Below are positions 9,610-18,247 of a DNA stretch of 64,000 nt, in pieces. Under the pieces are notes generated by a model. The model had not been told where the DNA came from. It ran no database searches and worked only from the letters and a program-made list of their open reading frames with translations. Source of the DNA: CAVXUB01 sp963764805 (GTDB taxonomy: Bacteria > Actinomycetota > Acidimicrobiia > Acidimicrobiales > Bog-793); assembly GCA_963764805.1 (NCBI GenBank), contig CAVXUB010000002.1:310001-374000 (forward strand). The letters are read 5' to 3'. Both the position numbers and the translations under genes were made by a program. Each line of letters begins with the position of its first letter. Position 1 is the stretch's first letter.

Positions 9610-10648
9610 ATGAAAGCCGCTCTACCCCGCCTGCGACCGGCGGTCCTGCTGCTGGCGCTGGGCGTCGTTGCCTCGTCGGCCGCCGCTCTGGGCGCTGCCA
9701 CGGCTGCGACAGCAGGAACTGCTGCACCCGCCGCTCGCCAGGGCTCCCTCGTGTTGGCGTCGCGCTGGGACCTCGCCATCCGCCGGGCGATCCTCGCCGG
9801 CCGCCGGCTCCTCGTTCGTAGATGCGTACATGACCTACTACGGCTGGTACGACAACACGCCTCCCGGCTGCGCCACCGCCTACTCGGGTTGCGCAGGAGG
9901 GATCGGGTCGTACAAGGACCCGATCACTTTCGCCAGCTACGTCAAGGAGTTCCCGGTCGGCACCATCGTCTACTACCCGACGGTCGAGAAGTACTTCGTG
10001 ATGGGCGACTCGTGCCAGGAGTGCAAAGCCGACTGGGTCGGCAAAGGCCCCGACGGAGGGCCGCACCTCCATCACCTCGACCTGTGGATCGGCGGCAAGG
10101 GCGGTAACGAGTTCGACGTGATCAACTGCGAGGACGCACTCACGCAGGGCTTGCCCGACGGCAAGCCGCTGCTGACCCCCGTGATCATCGACCCGCCGTC
10201 CAACCTGCCCGTCAGCACGGAGGCGCTGTTCAGCGTGCGTACCGGGCATTGTTTCGGAGGGGCGACGACGGAGACCAGCCACGGCCGCTACCGGAACAAG
10301 GAGTCCGGGCGGTGCCTGGCCGACAAGGGCGGCAGTGGCACGTCCGGGTCCCCGCTGGTACTGGCGACTTGCAGCACGGCAGCGAGCGAGGACCTCGCCT
10401 ACGACGGCGCGTTCTTCGTGGTGAACAAGCTCTGCCTGCACACCGAGGGATCGAGCACAGGCTCCCGGCTCGACTTCACCATCTGTTCGGGCAATCCGCG
10501 CCAGCAGTGGTCGATCAACGGCAACGGGACCATCTCCTGGATCCAGTACCTGAAGTGCCTGAACGACGTCAACGGCGCGGTGGTCCTCGGCAAGTGCAGT
10601 CCGTCGCCGGTGAACGAGTGGAGCTACAAGGCCGAACCAGCTCCCTGA
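9610..10648 (+). CDS. Secreted protein with C-terminal ricin-type beta-trefoil lectin (frameshifted)
   Basis: The start is ATG 9610 behind GGAGGT. A signal peptide (MKAALPRLRPAVLLLALGV, Ala-rich cleavage region) lies in one frame and the mature protein in the next, so a +1 shift occurs between about 9760 and 9810. Corrected, it is about 345 residues. The middle part contains YYGWYDNTPPG and VGTIVYYPTVEKYFVMGDSC plus a His-rich GPHLHHLDLWIG, which recalls double-psi barrel / 3D-type domains, though the assignment is unsure. The last ~120 residues (NKESGRCLADKG, QQWSINGNGTI, LKCLNDVNG) are a ricin B-type carbohydrate-binding domain. It probably binds and acts on an extracellular polysaccharide. 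A hairpin GCTGGG-CTCGT-CCCAGC lies in its leader. Confidence 0.72.
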
Positions 10649-10692
10649 GCCGGGAGAGGCGGCCCGCGCTCGGCTGTCGTGGGCCACGCTGA

Positions 10693-12030
10693 GTGCCGCG
10701 TGTGGCAGAGTCGCCTCTCATAGACTGGCCGCAGCAAGCGCAAGCCGGTGCCGATCTAGGCCCTGGCGCGAGTCCGGATCGGAGTTTCGACATCCCCAGC
10801 CACCAGGGCACGTACAGGGCAGCGGTGCGGCGAGGCCCGAGGGCCCGCCGGATCCCGCTGGCGACCCTGGTCAGGCGATGGGTGACGCTGCTTTCCTCGC
10901 TTGCCGTCTTCGGGCTGCTCCTCTCGATGCTCGCCGGCGGCTGCACGCCGGCCGCCGGCAAGGCGCCCGTGGCCGCCCGCGCCGACCGTGGTCAGCCCGC
11001 CTCGTCGAGGACCGCCGCCAAGAGCGCGCCGACCCCCACCAACGTCTACGCCGCCGACACACCTTCGGACCTCAGCCCGGCTGTGAGGGGCGACATCTCG
11101 ATGATCTACGTGCCGAACAGCGTCTCGAACACGGTGACGGAGATCGACCCCACCACCTACAAGGTGGTCCGGACCTTCCCGGTGCCCGAGGAGCCGCAGC
11201 ACGTGGTGCCGTCGTGGGACCTCGAGACGCTGTGGGTCACGAGCGATCTCGGGAACGCACTGACGCCGATCGACCCGAAGACGGGGCTTCCGGGCAAGCC
11301 GGTGCCCGTCCGCGACCCGTACAACATGTACTTCACGCCGGACGGGCGCTACGCGATCGTCGTCGCCGAGCGTTACCAGAGCCTCGACTTTCGCGATCCG
11401 CACACGATGGCGCTCGCGCACTCCCTTCCGGTGCCGTGCCCCGGCATCGACCACATGGACTTCTCTGCTGACGGCTCGTACCTGATCGCCTCCTGCGAGT
11501 TCGGGGCCAGCCTGATCAAGGTCGACGTGGCCAACCAGAGCTACGTGGGGTCGATCAGGCTGCCGGCCGGCGCCAAGCCGCAGGACGTGAAGCTCTCGCC
11601 GGACGGGTCGGTGTTCTACGTGGCGGACCTGAACAAGAACGGTGTCTGGGAGGTCGATGGCGACACCATGAAGGTGGTCGGGTTCATCCCGACCGGCGCG
11701 GGAACGCACGGCCTGTACGTCAGCCGGAACTTCAAGTACTTGTACGCGACCAATCGCGGCGAGGGCTCGATCTCGGTGATCTCGTTCCGGACGCGGCGTG
11801 TCGTCGCCAAGTGGACGATCCCGGGAGGGGCCAGCCCGGACATGGGGAACGTCTCGGTGGACGGCAAGATCCTCTGGCTCAGCGGCCGCTACAACAGCGT
11901 GGTGTACGCCATCGACACTCAGACCGGTCGCTTGCTGGACAGGATCCCCGTCGGCTACGGCCCCCACGGCCTGTGCGTGTGGCCGCAGCCCGGACGTTAC
12001 TCGCTCGGCCACACCGGAATCATGAGGTAG
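10693..12030 (+). CDS. Exported YVTN/YncE-type beta-propeller protein
   Basis: A 445-residue protein. After a basic N-terminal stretch a hydrophobic segment (about residues 63-78, LLSSLAVFGLLLSMLAGGC) ends in a Cys, so it is either a lipoprotein with an imperfect lipobox or membrane-anchored. From residue ~135 come repeated blades: VPNSVSNTVTEIDPTT, LWVTSDLGNALTPIDP, MYFTPDGRYAIVVAE, MDFSADGSYLIASCEF, VKLSPDGSVFYVADLN, LYATNRGEGSISVIS. These match YVTN/40-residue propeller repeats, which bind partners or ligands outside the cell. The annotated GTG start lacks a clear ribosome site and a later start is possible. No enzyme function is visible. Confidence 0.75.
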   Translation: MPRVAESPLIDWPQQAQAGADLGPGASPDRSFDIPSHQGTYRAAVRRGPRARRIPLATLVRRWVTLLSSLAVFGLLLSMLAGGCTPAAGKAPVAARADRGQPASSRTAAKSAPTPTNVYAADTPSDLSPAVRGDISMIYVPNSVSNTVTEIDPTTYKVVRTFPVPEEPQHVVPSWDLETLWVTSDLGNALTPIDPKTGLPGKPVPVRDPYNMYFTPDGRYAIVVAERYQSLDFRDPHTMALAHSLPVPCPGIDHMDFSADGSYLIASCEFGASLIKVDVANQSYVGSIRLPAGAKPQDVKLSPDGSVFYVADLNKNGVWEVDGDTMKVVGFIPTGAGTHGLYVSRNFKYLYATNRGEGSISVISFRTRRVVAKWTIPGGASPDMGNVSVDGKILWLSGRYNSVVYAIDTQTGRLLDRIPVGYGPHGLCVWPQPGRYSLGHTGIMR

Positions 12031-12044
12031 GGCCAGGCCCGATC

Positions 12045-12063
12045 CACCCCTCGGCGGGGGGTG
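12045..12063 (+). terminator. Possible terminator after the propeller gene
   Basis: CACCCC-TCGGCGG-GGGGTG forms a 6-bp GC stem 15 bp after the stop codon. It has no T-tract and lies before the vWA gene start. Confidence 0.4.
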
Positions 12064-12128
12064 CTCAGTAGTGTTGCGCAGGCGCGGGACCGGTCGAGCG
12101 CGACCGGGCAGGTGGCGCAGAGGGGTGC

Positions 12129-12809
12129 GTGATGGCCGAACCAGCGGGGACCGTCCTGCCGATCTACTTCGTGGCCGACGAGTCGGGCTCGATGTCCCCG
12201 CATGTGGGCGAGCTCAACTCCGGGCTGACGAGCCTTCTCGACGCGTTGCAGGGCGAGTCCATGGCCGCCGCCAAGGTACGTTTCTGCGTGAGCGGCTTCT
12301 CCGACGACTGCAGGTGCTACCTGGAGCCGTCCGACCTGCGGGCGGTCGATCAGATGCCGAGACTCTCGTCGGGCGGCTCGACCTCGTTCGCCGCCGCCTT
12401 CCGGGCGCTGCTCGACCGCATACCAGGCGACGTGGCCCGCATGAAGAGCGACGGCTATCTGGTCAACCGGCCGGCGGTGTTCCTGCTGACCGATGGCGCT
12501 CCCAACAACGGCGACGGGTGGGAGGAGCCGCACGCTGATCTGACGAGCCCGGGCTTCGCGCAGCGCCCCAACATCCTCGCCTTCGGGATCGGCGACGCCG
12601 ACGCCGCCGTCATCCGCAGGGTCGCCACCCGGCCGGAGTACGCCTTCATCGCTGCGTCGGGGATGGACACCGGCCGCGCCATCGCCAACTTCATCAGGGC
12701 GCTGACGCAGTCGGTGATCCAGTCGGGCCAAGCCCTCGCCAGCGGCGATGCCAGCCTGCCTGTCGAGAAGCCGGAGGGCTTCATATCGCTCGCAGTCGAC
12801 ACGGTATAG
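12129..12809 (+). CDS. TerY/YegL-like vWA-domain protein
   Basis: A 226-residue soluble von Willebrand A domain. The metal-ion-dependent adhesion site is complete: DESGSMS (about residues 17-23), the Thr of GGSTSF (about 83) and the Asp of LLTDGAPN (about 120). Sequence style and length match TerY/YegL proteins. GTG 12129 and ATG 12132 are both possible starts. The stop codon directly precedes the ATG of the PP2C gene, and the kinase gene follows, giving the vWA-phosphatase-kinase order known from YegL-YegK-YegI of E. coli and from TerY-P triads. It probably assembles or presents partner proteins in a phospho-signalling complex in the cytoplasm. Confidence 0.82.
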   Translation: MMAEPAGTVLPIYFVADESGSMSPHVGELNSGLTSLLDALQGESMAAAKVRFCVSGFSDDCRCYLEPSDLRAVDQMPRLSSGGSTSFAAAFRALLDRIPGDVARMKSDGYLVNRPAVFLLTDGAPNNGDGWEEPHADLTSPGFAQRPNILAFGIGDADAAVIRRVATRPEYAFIAASGMDTGRAIANFIRALTQSVIQSGQALASGDASLPVEKPEGFISLAVDTV

Positions 12810-13731
12810 ATGGCGGATCCCTCGGCGCTCGAGGGAGGCGCCACCGTACGGCAGGGCTGGCCGTCGATGAGCCCGATCGCGGTGGGACAACCCTCGCCAT
12901 CCATCGAGCCGGTGGCGCCGCTTGCCGAGTACCGCAACCTTCCATATCGGCCTGACTCGATCCTCGACGGGTGGTCGGACGGCTGCTTCACCGTGCGGGC
13001 GGCATCCTTGCGAGGAGTCCTGCATCGCTACCACGGGACCCCCCGGCAGGACGATATCGCCGTGCTCAGCCAGTCGGGCCGGCAGCGCCTGATCGTCGCT
13101 GTCGCCGACGGCGTCTCGGGCGCCGCGCAATCCCACGTCGGTGCGAGCACCGCCGTCCGCTACGCGAGCCAGTGGCTCGACAGCAGCCTTCCCGAGGACC
13201 TCTGCGAACTCGACTGGCGGGGGCTGTTCGAGAGCGCCGCCTGGTCGCTGGTGCAGCAGGCCGCCCTTCTCTCTGGCGCGGAGCAACCGGACCCGACGGG
13301 CGCCGAGCTGATCGTCGCCACGACCCTCACGTGCGCGGTCCTCGAACGACGCGGCGAGGATGCCTCGGTCCATCTCGCCGGCGTAGGCGACTCCGGGGTG
13401 TGGGTCCTTGCCGGGCGGCAGGTTCACGAGGATCGAGGGCGGTAAGGACGAGATCGAGGGCGGCCTGTGGTCGTCGGCCGTGGTCGGGCTGCCCCGGTTG
13501 CCGGACGTGCTGGAGCCTTCCCGGGTGGACCTCGGGGCGAGGGATGTCTTGCTTGTCGGGACGGATGGTTTCGGTGATCCGCTGGGGAGCGGAGACGGCG
13601 ACGTCGGCCGCCTCTTCGCCGACGTCCTCGGAGGGGGAGCCCCGAGCCTGCTCGAGTTCGCCCACGTCCTCGACTTCTCCCGCGAGACCTTCGACGACGA
13701 CCGCACGCTGGTGGCGGTGTGGCTGGCCTGA
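12810..13731 (+). CDS. PP2C-family Ser/Thr phosphatase (frameshifted)
   Basis: The corrected length is about 306 residues. Residues ~75-205 show PP2C motifs: QDDIAVLS, VAVADGVSGAAQSHVGAS, TTLTCAVL and GVGDSGVWVL. After an extra base near 13420 the protein continues one frame over with GGRFTRIEGG, DVLLVGTDGFGD and the terminal DDRTLVAVWLA, which supplies the last metal-site Asp. The DxG-type acidic residues are present, so a catalytic Mg/Mn-dependent phosphatase is expected, like YegK/PphC. It is translationally coupled to the vWA gene (no gap), and its stop overlaps or lies 8 bp before the kinase start. Likely substrates are the neighbouring kinase or its targets (inference). Confidence 0.8.
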
Positions 13732-15416
13732 GCCTACGGGTGCCAAGCGGCGGGTCGACGGACCGGATCGCGAAGGCGAGGCTCGGCGCGCTGAACAGGC
13801 TCGGCGACGGGGGACAGGCGGTGGTGTTCGCGGCGCCAGGCGTGCGGACCGCCTTCACGTCCTCCATGGTCTACAAGGAGTACAAGCCCGCAGTACTGGC
13901 CGGCATCGACGTCGCTGCGCTCGAGGACATGCCGCGCTTCCTCGAGCGGCTCCCGGAGGTCCGTGGCCGCGAGCTGCTGGCAAGATGCGCGTGGCCGTGC
14001 AGGCTGGTCGGCGAGGCCAGCAGGGTGACCGGCTTCGTGATGCCGGCGATCCCCGACGAGTTCTTCTTCAAGATGCGCCTGCCCTCCGGGAACGTCAGGA
14101 AGGCTCTCGGCGAGTTCCAGCACCTGCTCAACCCGCAAGCCTTCCTTGCCCGTGCGGGGATCCCGCTCAACGACCGGCTCCGGTACCAGCTCCTTGCAGA
14201 GGTGGCTCGGAGCCTGATGGTGTTCGCCGCCAACGACGTGGCCGTCGGGGACCTCTCGCCCAAGAACCTGCTGTTCTCACTCGCACCGGTTCCGAAGGTG
14301 TTCTTCATCGACTGTGACGCCATGCGGCTGGCCGGCCGGAGCGTCACGCCGCAGATCGAGACGCCGGACTGGGAGGTCGTCGCGCGCCACCCCCGCGAAG
14401 AGCTGGCGACCACGGCGTCCGACTCCTACAAGCTCGCCCTGCTCGCCCTCCGCCTGCTGGTGGGCGACCAGCAGACGCGAGATCCTTCGCGGCTGCCGGC
14501 GAGCACGCCCGGTCACATCCGCCGGCTCCTTCGCGAAACCTTGGCGCGGCCCCCCCGCACTCGTCCCTCCGCCGAGATCTGGTTGGAGTCCCTCGACAAG
14601 GCCTGGCGAGGGGCCTCCGTATCAATGCCCGTCTCGGTGCCCGCGGCAGTGCCGGTCTCACCGCCCGGCCCGGTGCCCGTCGCCGGGGGACGGCCCCCGC
14701 AGCTGCCCGTGCCTCCGCGCGTGCCTGCGCGGGCGAAGAGTGCGCCTGCGGGGTTGCCCGCGCCTGTGCGACTGCACGCGCCCGTGCGAAGAGCGCTGTT
14801 TGCTCCTCACACGGTCCCTCGGCGCTGGCATCTCTACAGGGGGGCGCACCTGTTGCTGGTGCCGGTGGGGGTGCTGTTGTCGATACTTGCCGGTTCTCAC
14901 TGGCTTGTGGGCCGAGCCTCGTCGGCACGACCCTGGTGGCAACACTGGCAGAGAGGCTGGTACTCGTCGGCCGTGCTGAGAGGGCTATCGCCGTCGCGGA
15001 TCACCGGGCTCGCCGCCACGGGTTGGGCCGCAGGGGTGCTCATCGTCCTCGCGCTGACGCTCGCCGGGTACGGCCACTCGGTGACGCACCCCCAGCATGC
15101 GAAACCGCTCGCTCTGACCCGCTCCATCGAAGCCTTCGGGATCGCCGGGGCGGTAGTCGGCGTGTTGGCTGCGGTGTTGTACCTGCCCTGGCTACTGCTC
15201 GGTGTCGCCTTCCTCTCGAGCCGGCAGCCCTACTTGGAGGCGGGTGCGGTGCTGCTCGGGATAGCGATGTCGCTCATCCCCGCCGGCCTGCTCTGGTACG
15301 GGACGTTGGTGGCCGGGCGCGCCGCCAGCGCCAGCGCAGTGCCGGTCATCAATGTCTGCTGCCGTTTCGGGCTGCGCGCGGGCAGATGGCTGCGCAACCG
15401 GCTGGCCAGCATCTAG
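13719..15416 (+). CDS. Membrane protein kinase of the YegI type
   Basis: A 565-residue protein. The N-terminal ~320 residues form a divergent protein-kinase fold: glycine-rich LGDGGQAVVF (about 28-37), Lys of MVYKEYK (about 50), catalytic-loop equivalent GDLSPKNLLF in place of HRDxxxxN (about 175), and FIDCDAM in place of DFG (about 192). The essential Lys, Asp, Asn and Asp are all there. A Pro/Ala-rich linker follows (about 300-365), then four to five hydrophobic membrane segments to the C-terminus (for example LLLVPVGVLLSILAG and GIAGAVVGVLAAVLYLPWLL). It thus places a cytoplasmic kinase at the membrane. GTG 13719 overlaps the phosphatase gene; GTG 13740 is an alternative. Confidence 0.78.
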   Translation: MAGLSLRVPSGGSTDRIAKARLGALNRLGDGGQAVVFAAPGVRTAFTSSMVYKEYKPAVLAGIDVAALEDMPRFLERLPEVRGRELLARCAWPCRLVGEASRVTGFVMPAIPDEFFFKMRLPSGNVRKALGEFQHLLNPQAFLARAGIPLNDRLRYQLLAEVARSLMVFAANDVAVGDLSPKNLLFSLAPVPKVFFIDCDAMRLAGRSVTPQIETPDWEVVARHPREELATTASDSYKLALLALRLLVGDQQTRDPSRLPASTPGHIRRLLRETLARPPRTRPSAEIWLESLDKAWRGASVSMPVSVPAAVPVSPPGPVPVAGGRPPQLPVPPRVPARAKSAPAGLPAPVRLHAPVRRALFAPHTVPRRWHLYRGAHLLLVPVGVLLSILAGSHWLVGRASSARPWWQHWQRGWYSSAVLRGLSPSRITGLAATGWAAGVLIVLALTLAGYGHSVTHPQHAKPLALTRSIEAFGIAGAVVGVLAAVLYLPWLLLGVAFLSSRQPYLEAGAVLLGIAMSLIPAGLLWYGTLVAGRAASASAVPVINVCCRFGLRAGRWLRNRLASI

Positions 15417-15444
15417 CTTCCCTCCGTGATTGCCCGAGGCGCGA

Positions 15445-15480
15445 CGATGCCGCCGGGAGAAGGATCTCCCAGCGGCATCG
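15445..15480. terminator. Strong bidirectional hairpin
   Basis: A 16-bp stem with a single mismatch (arms CGATGCCGCCGGGAGA, 15445-15460, and TCTCCCAGCGGCATCG, 15465-15480) closes a 4-nt loop. It lies between the convergent kinase gene and the large secreted-protein gene. Confidence 0.75.
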
Positions 15481-15514
15481 CCTGCGTGACTAGGTCCCCC
15501 CGATCACCAATCAG

Positions 15515-17500
15515 CTAACCCTGGGCTGGAGCCCAATAGACACGGGTGCCCCAGTTGCTCCAGGTGTCTCGCACCTCAGGTGCGATGTACTCGGTGGACA
15601 TGTAGATGTTCCCGTCAAAGGCCTGTGCCATCGAGTAATCGCCCCAGCGGCATCCAGGTCCCCCTGGGGTGTGGCCGAAGGGCGGGTAGCAGGTGAAGTC
15701 GTCGAGCGGGTCGACACCTGCGGCCGCGACATGGACCACGCTCCCCGCGCCGTGAGTCCCATTGAAACTCACGTAGGCAGCGCTCGGCCACATGGCCGAC
15801 CCTGCTACGGCGAAGATCATGTAGCCGTGGCCAGACGAGTCGACACTGATGTCCGGGTACAGGATGTTCTGCGTCGTCTCGACATAGCCGTCGCCCGAAT
15901 TGGCTACAGCCACCGAGGACGCTCCGGTGGTTGGATGAAGCACGAACCACGCTGCCCCCGAGTTCTCCTGCTTGCCGAACATGAAGCCCGTGTCGAGCTC
16001 CGCGTACAACCGCCCGCCCGCGTATGTCACTTCCTGGACGGCGTTGAAGTCCGTTTGGATCGCAGGAGTGCATGGGATCGGCGGTTGCGGTGGCGGGTAG
16101 CACGCCGCGCCGAGCTCCTTACCGAGCGGGAGAGGCCCGCTCTTCTGCGAGGCGTTGGGCGGCGACTCCGTGTACTTCTCGGTGGCGACCGTCGTCATGA
16201 CGAGGGGAGGCGTGCCCCCACTCTTGAGCGTCGAGGTGTGGAGCAGCGCGTAGACCTCGAGCCCGCTGGCGATCGCGTTGCTCGGCAGGTTTGCGTTGGC
16301 CTCGACGAAGTACTCGGTGTGCGGCGCGGGCGAGCCCTGGGTGACAGTGGACGGGGCCAAGTGGTAGGCCGCGAACGGGTCACTGAGGAAGTCGACGCCG
16401 TATCGGACCACCGAGGGAAGGCTTCCTCCCGTGGCGGCGGCCACCAGGTCGCCCTTTGAGATCGCGTAGATGATCGTGCCGTTGAAGCCACCGCTCTGGG
16501 ACTTCGCGCAGGCAGGGCTGCTGTTGTTGCAGAACTGATTGGTGGTGATGTAGTAGCCGCTGGCGTCTGCACCCTGCATGTCGTAGTCGCCGAAGCAAGG
16601 GCAGTCGTCGCCGATGTGCCCACCCGGCCCGGTCTCGCCCGTGCCGTCGGTCGTGTTGAACCAGAAGACCTCGTAGTTGCCGAGCGGGTTGGTGGTCTTG
16701 CTGACGGCTACGTATTCAGCTGCCAGACAGCCATCCTGCACAGCGCCGCCGTTGCTGCACCCGTACTGGCCGATCGTGCCGCCTGGGCCGCCGAAGGCGA
16801 ACATCTGCAGGAACCAGTGCCGGGTGCCCGGATCCCAGTAGGCGCGAGGGTCGCTCAAGAACGTGGCCGGCGGCTGGTCGAGGGCCTGAAACGCGGCAAT
16901 CGGCGGAATCAATGCCTTGCCGCTCGACGAGTAGACCGCAAGGGCGTCGTTCACGAACTCGACGATGGCGGTCCCGCGCGGGCTCGGCCCCACGGCCAAT
17001 CCCTGGTCTGGCGGGCTGACATCCCCGACGCCCCCGAGGACCTGGGAGTTCACGCTTCCGTTGTCATTGGCGTCGATCCCGTCGAAGCCCACCTCGCCGG
17101 CGACGTTGCCGCCGAACCGGTCGATTGCAGCTTTGGCGAGGATGCTTGCGGCCCTACCCGTCGAGGTCGTTGAAGCTCCCGTGCGACCATGGATGCGACC
17201 GAGCGGGGTCTCCCGGTAGGGCGCGGAGCCACCCTGTGCAGCATGCGGCCGACTGCTCGCGTCTTCGCCTCCGAGGTAGGAGAGGTTGACGGTGCCGACG
17301 CGGTGCAAGGCGATCTTGCTCATGGTTGCGTGCACGGCGCGCGACGTCGCCGGGCGCGTGGCAGCAGCCGTTGTGCCGCTGATCGCCGGGAGCGCTGCGG
17401 TGCACAAACCTGCCACGAGCAAGGCGCCCGTCCCGGCCATGCCGGCGACTCGGCCGGCAGCGCGAGGCCTGAATGACTTTCTGAGGAAGCTCGTCTTCAC
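15515..17500 (-). CDS. Large secreted protein of unknown function
   Basis: About 661 residues from GTG 17500, chosen because AAAGGGGGA lies just upstream; an in-frame start at 17536 lacks this. The N-terminus is a twin-basic signal segment (KTSFLRKSFRPRAAGRV, then a hydrophobic Ala/Leu stretch). The mature part is rich in Gly/Asn/Ser/Tyr with many Cys (GQYGCSNGGAVQDGC, DDCPCFGDYDMQG, TNQFCNNSSPAC), suggesting a disulfide-stabilised, propeller-like exported protein. Acidic loops such as DGIDANDNGSVN could bind calcium. I recognise no catalytic family. It is a single gene, closed by the hairpin at 15445-15480. Confidence 0.7.
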   Translation of the reverse strand: MKTSFLRKSFRPRAAGRVAGMAGTGALLVAGLCTAALPAISGTTAAATRPATSRAVHATMSKIALHRVGTVNLSYLGGEDASSRPHAAQGGSAPYRETPLGRIHGRTGASTTSTGRAASILAKAAIDRFGGNVAGEVGFDGIDANDNGSVNSQVLGGVGDVSPPDQGLAVGPSPRGTAIVEFVNDALAVYSSSGKALIPPIAAFQALDQPPATFLSDPRAYWDPGTRHWFLQMFAFGGPGGTIGQYGCSNGGAVQDGCLAAEYVAVSKTTNPLGNYEVFWFNTTDGTGETGPGGHIGDDCPCFGDYDMQGADASGYYITTNQFCNNSSPACAKSQSGGFNGTIIYAISKGDLVAAATGGSLPSVVRYGVDFLSDPFAAYHLAPSTVTQGSPAPHTEYFVEANANLPSNAIASGLEVYALLHTSTLKSGGTPPLVMTTVATEKYTESPPNASQKSGPLPLGKELGAACYPPPQPPIPCTPAIQTDFNAVQEVTYAGGRLYAELDTGFMFGKQENSGAAWFVLHPTTGASSVAVANSGDGYVETTQNILYPDISVDSSGHGYMIFAVAGSAMWPSAAYVSFNGTHGAGSVVHVAAAGVDPLDDFTCYPPFGHTPGGPGCRWGDYSMAQAFDGNIYMSTEYIAPEVRDTWSNWGTRVYWAPAQG

Positions 17501-17703
17501 GAGACACGTCCCCCTTTCTGCTCGAACGAAACGCACACGTTCGGCCCGAAAGAGCTGCCTTCCGCAGCTGCACGACCCGCCCCGGCAACCCCCGGGTCGC
17601 CCGTAGCCTGCGTCAGCGGGGCATCGATGTCAAGGGGCCGCCGTCTGCAGTAGACCGCATCCGCCGCCTCTAACACCTGCTCGCGAGCGAAGGAGAGATG
17701 CAC

Positions 17704-18192
17704 ATGCCGCCGAGGGCGTCACTCGACGAGATACTGACCGAGAAGGACGAACGGGAGATCGCCAAGCGCTTGTTCAACCGCACCTGGGAGCTGCTCGAGA
17801 ACGAGCATCGGGCTCCCGGAGAGGATGACGAGATGTTGCACAGCGCTCACGCCTCGGCTTGCCACTGGCGCCGGGTGGGCAAACCCGAGAACCTCGCGCG
17901 CGGGGAATGGCAGTGCTCGCGGGTGTATGCCGTCCTCGGACGTGCGGAGCCTTCCCTTCACCATGCGAGGAGGGTGCTCGAGATCTGCGAGCTGCACGGG
18001 ATCGGGGACTTCGACCTCGCTTTCGCCTACGAAGCGCTTGCCCGGGCGGTTGCCGTGGCGGGAAATGCGGAGGAGGCGAGGGCCATGGTGCAGAAGGCGC
18101 TCGCAGCTGCGGATGCGATCTCGGACTCCGAGGACCGTGACCTCCTGCTGGCAGATCTCGAGACGGTGCCGGGGGTCGAGCGCTTCTGGTGA
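17704..18192 (+). CDS. TPR-like conserved hypothetical protein
   Basis: 162 residues. ATG 17704 is preferred because AGGAG (17691-17695) is 8 bp away, against 2 bp for the in-frame ATG at 17698. The protein is almost wholly helical, with paired helices around SRVYAVLGRAEPSLHHARRVLE and FDLAFAYEALARAVAVAGNAEEARAMVQKAL that resemble two tetratricopeptide units. No catalytic residues are seen. It may be a small adaptor or scaffold. It is likely monocistronic. Confidence 0.7.
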   Translation: MPPRASLDEILTEKDEREIAKRLFNRTWELLENEHRAPGEDDEMLHSAHASACHWRRVGKPENLARGEWQCSRVYAVLGRAEPSLHHARRVLEICELHGIGDFDLAFAYEALARAVAVAGNAEEARAMVQKALAAADAISDSEDRDLLLADLETVPGVERFW

Positions 18193-18247
18193 GCCGGGCG
18201 AGCCGAGGCTTGCGCTCGGCCACGTGCGCGGCGTCCCCTTCAAGCCC

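Noticed and set aside
12129..15416. Tellurite-resistance locus
   Set aside because: Only the TerY-like vWA/PP2C/kinase triad is present; no TerC, TerD or TerB genes occur in the window.
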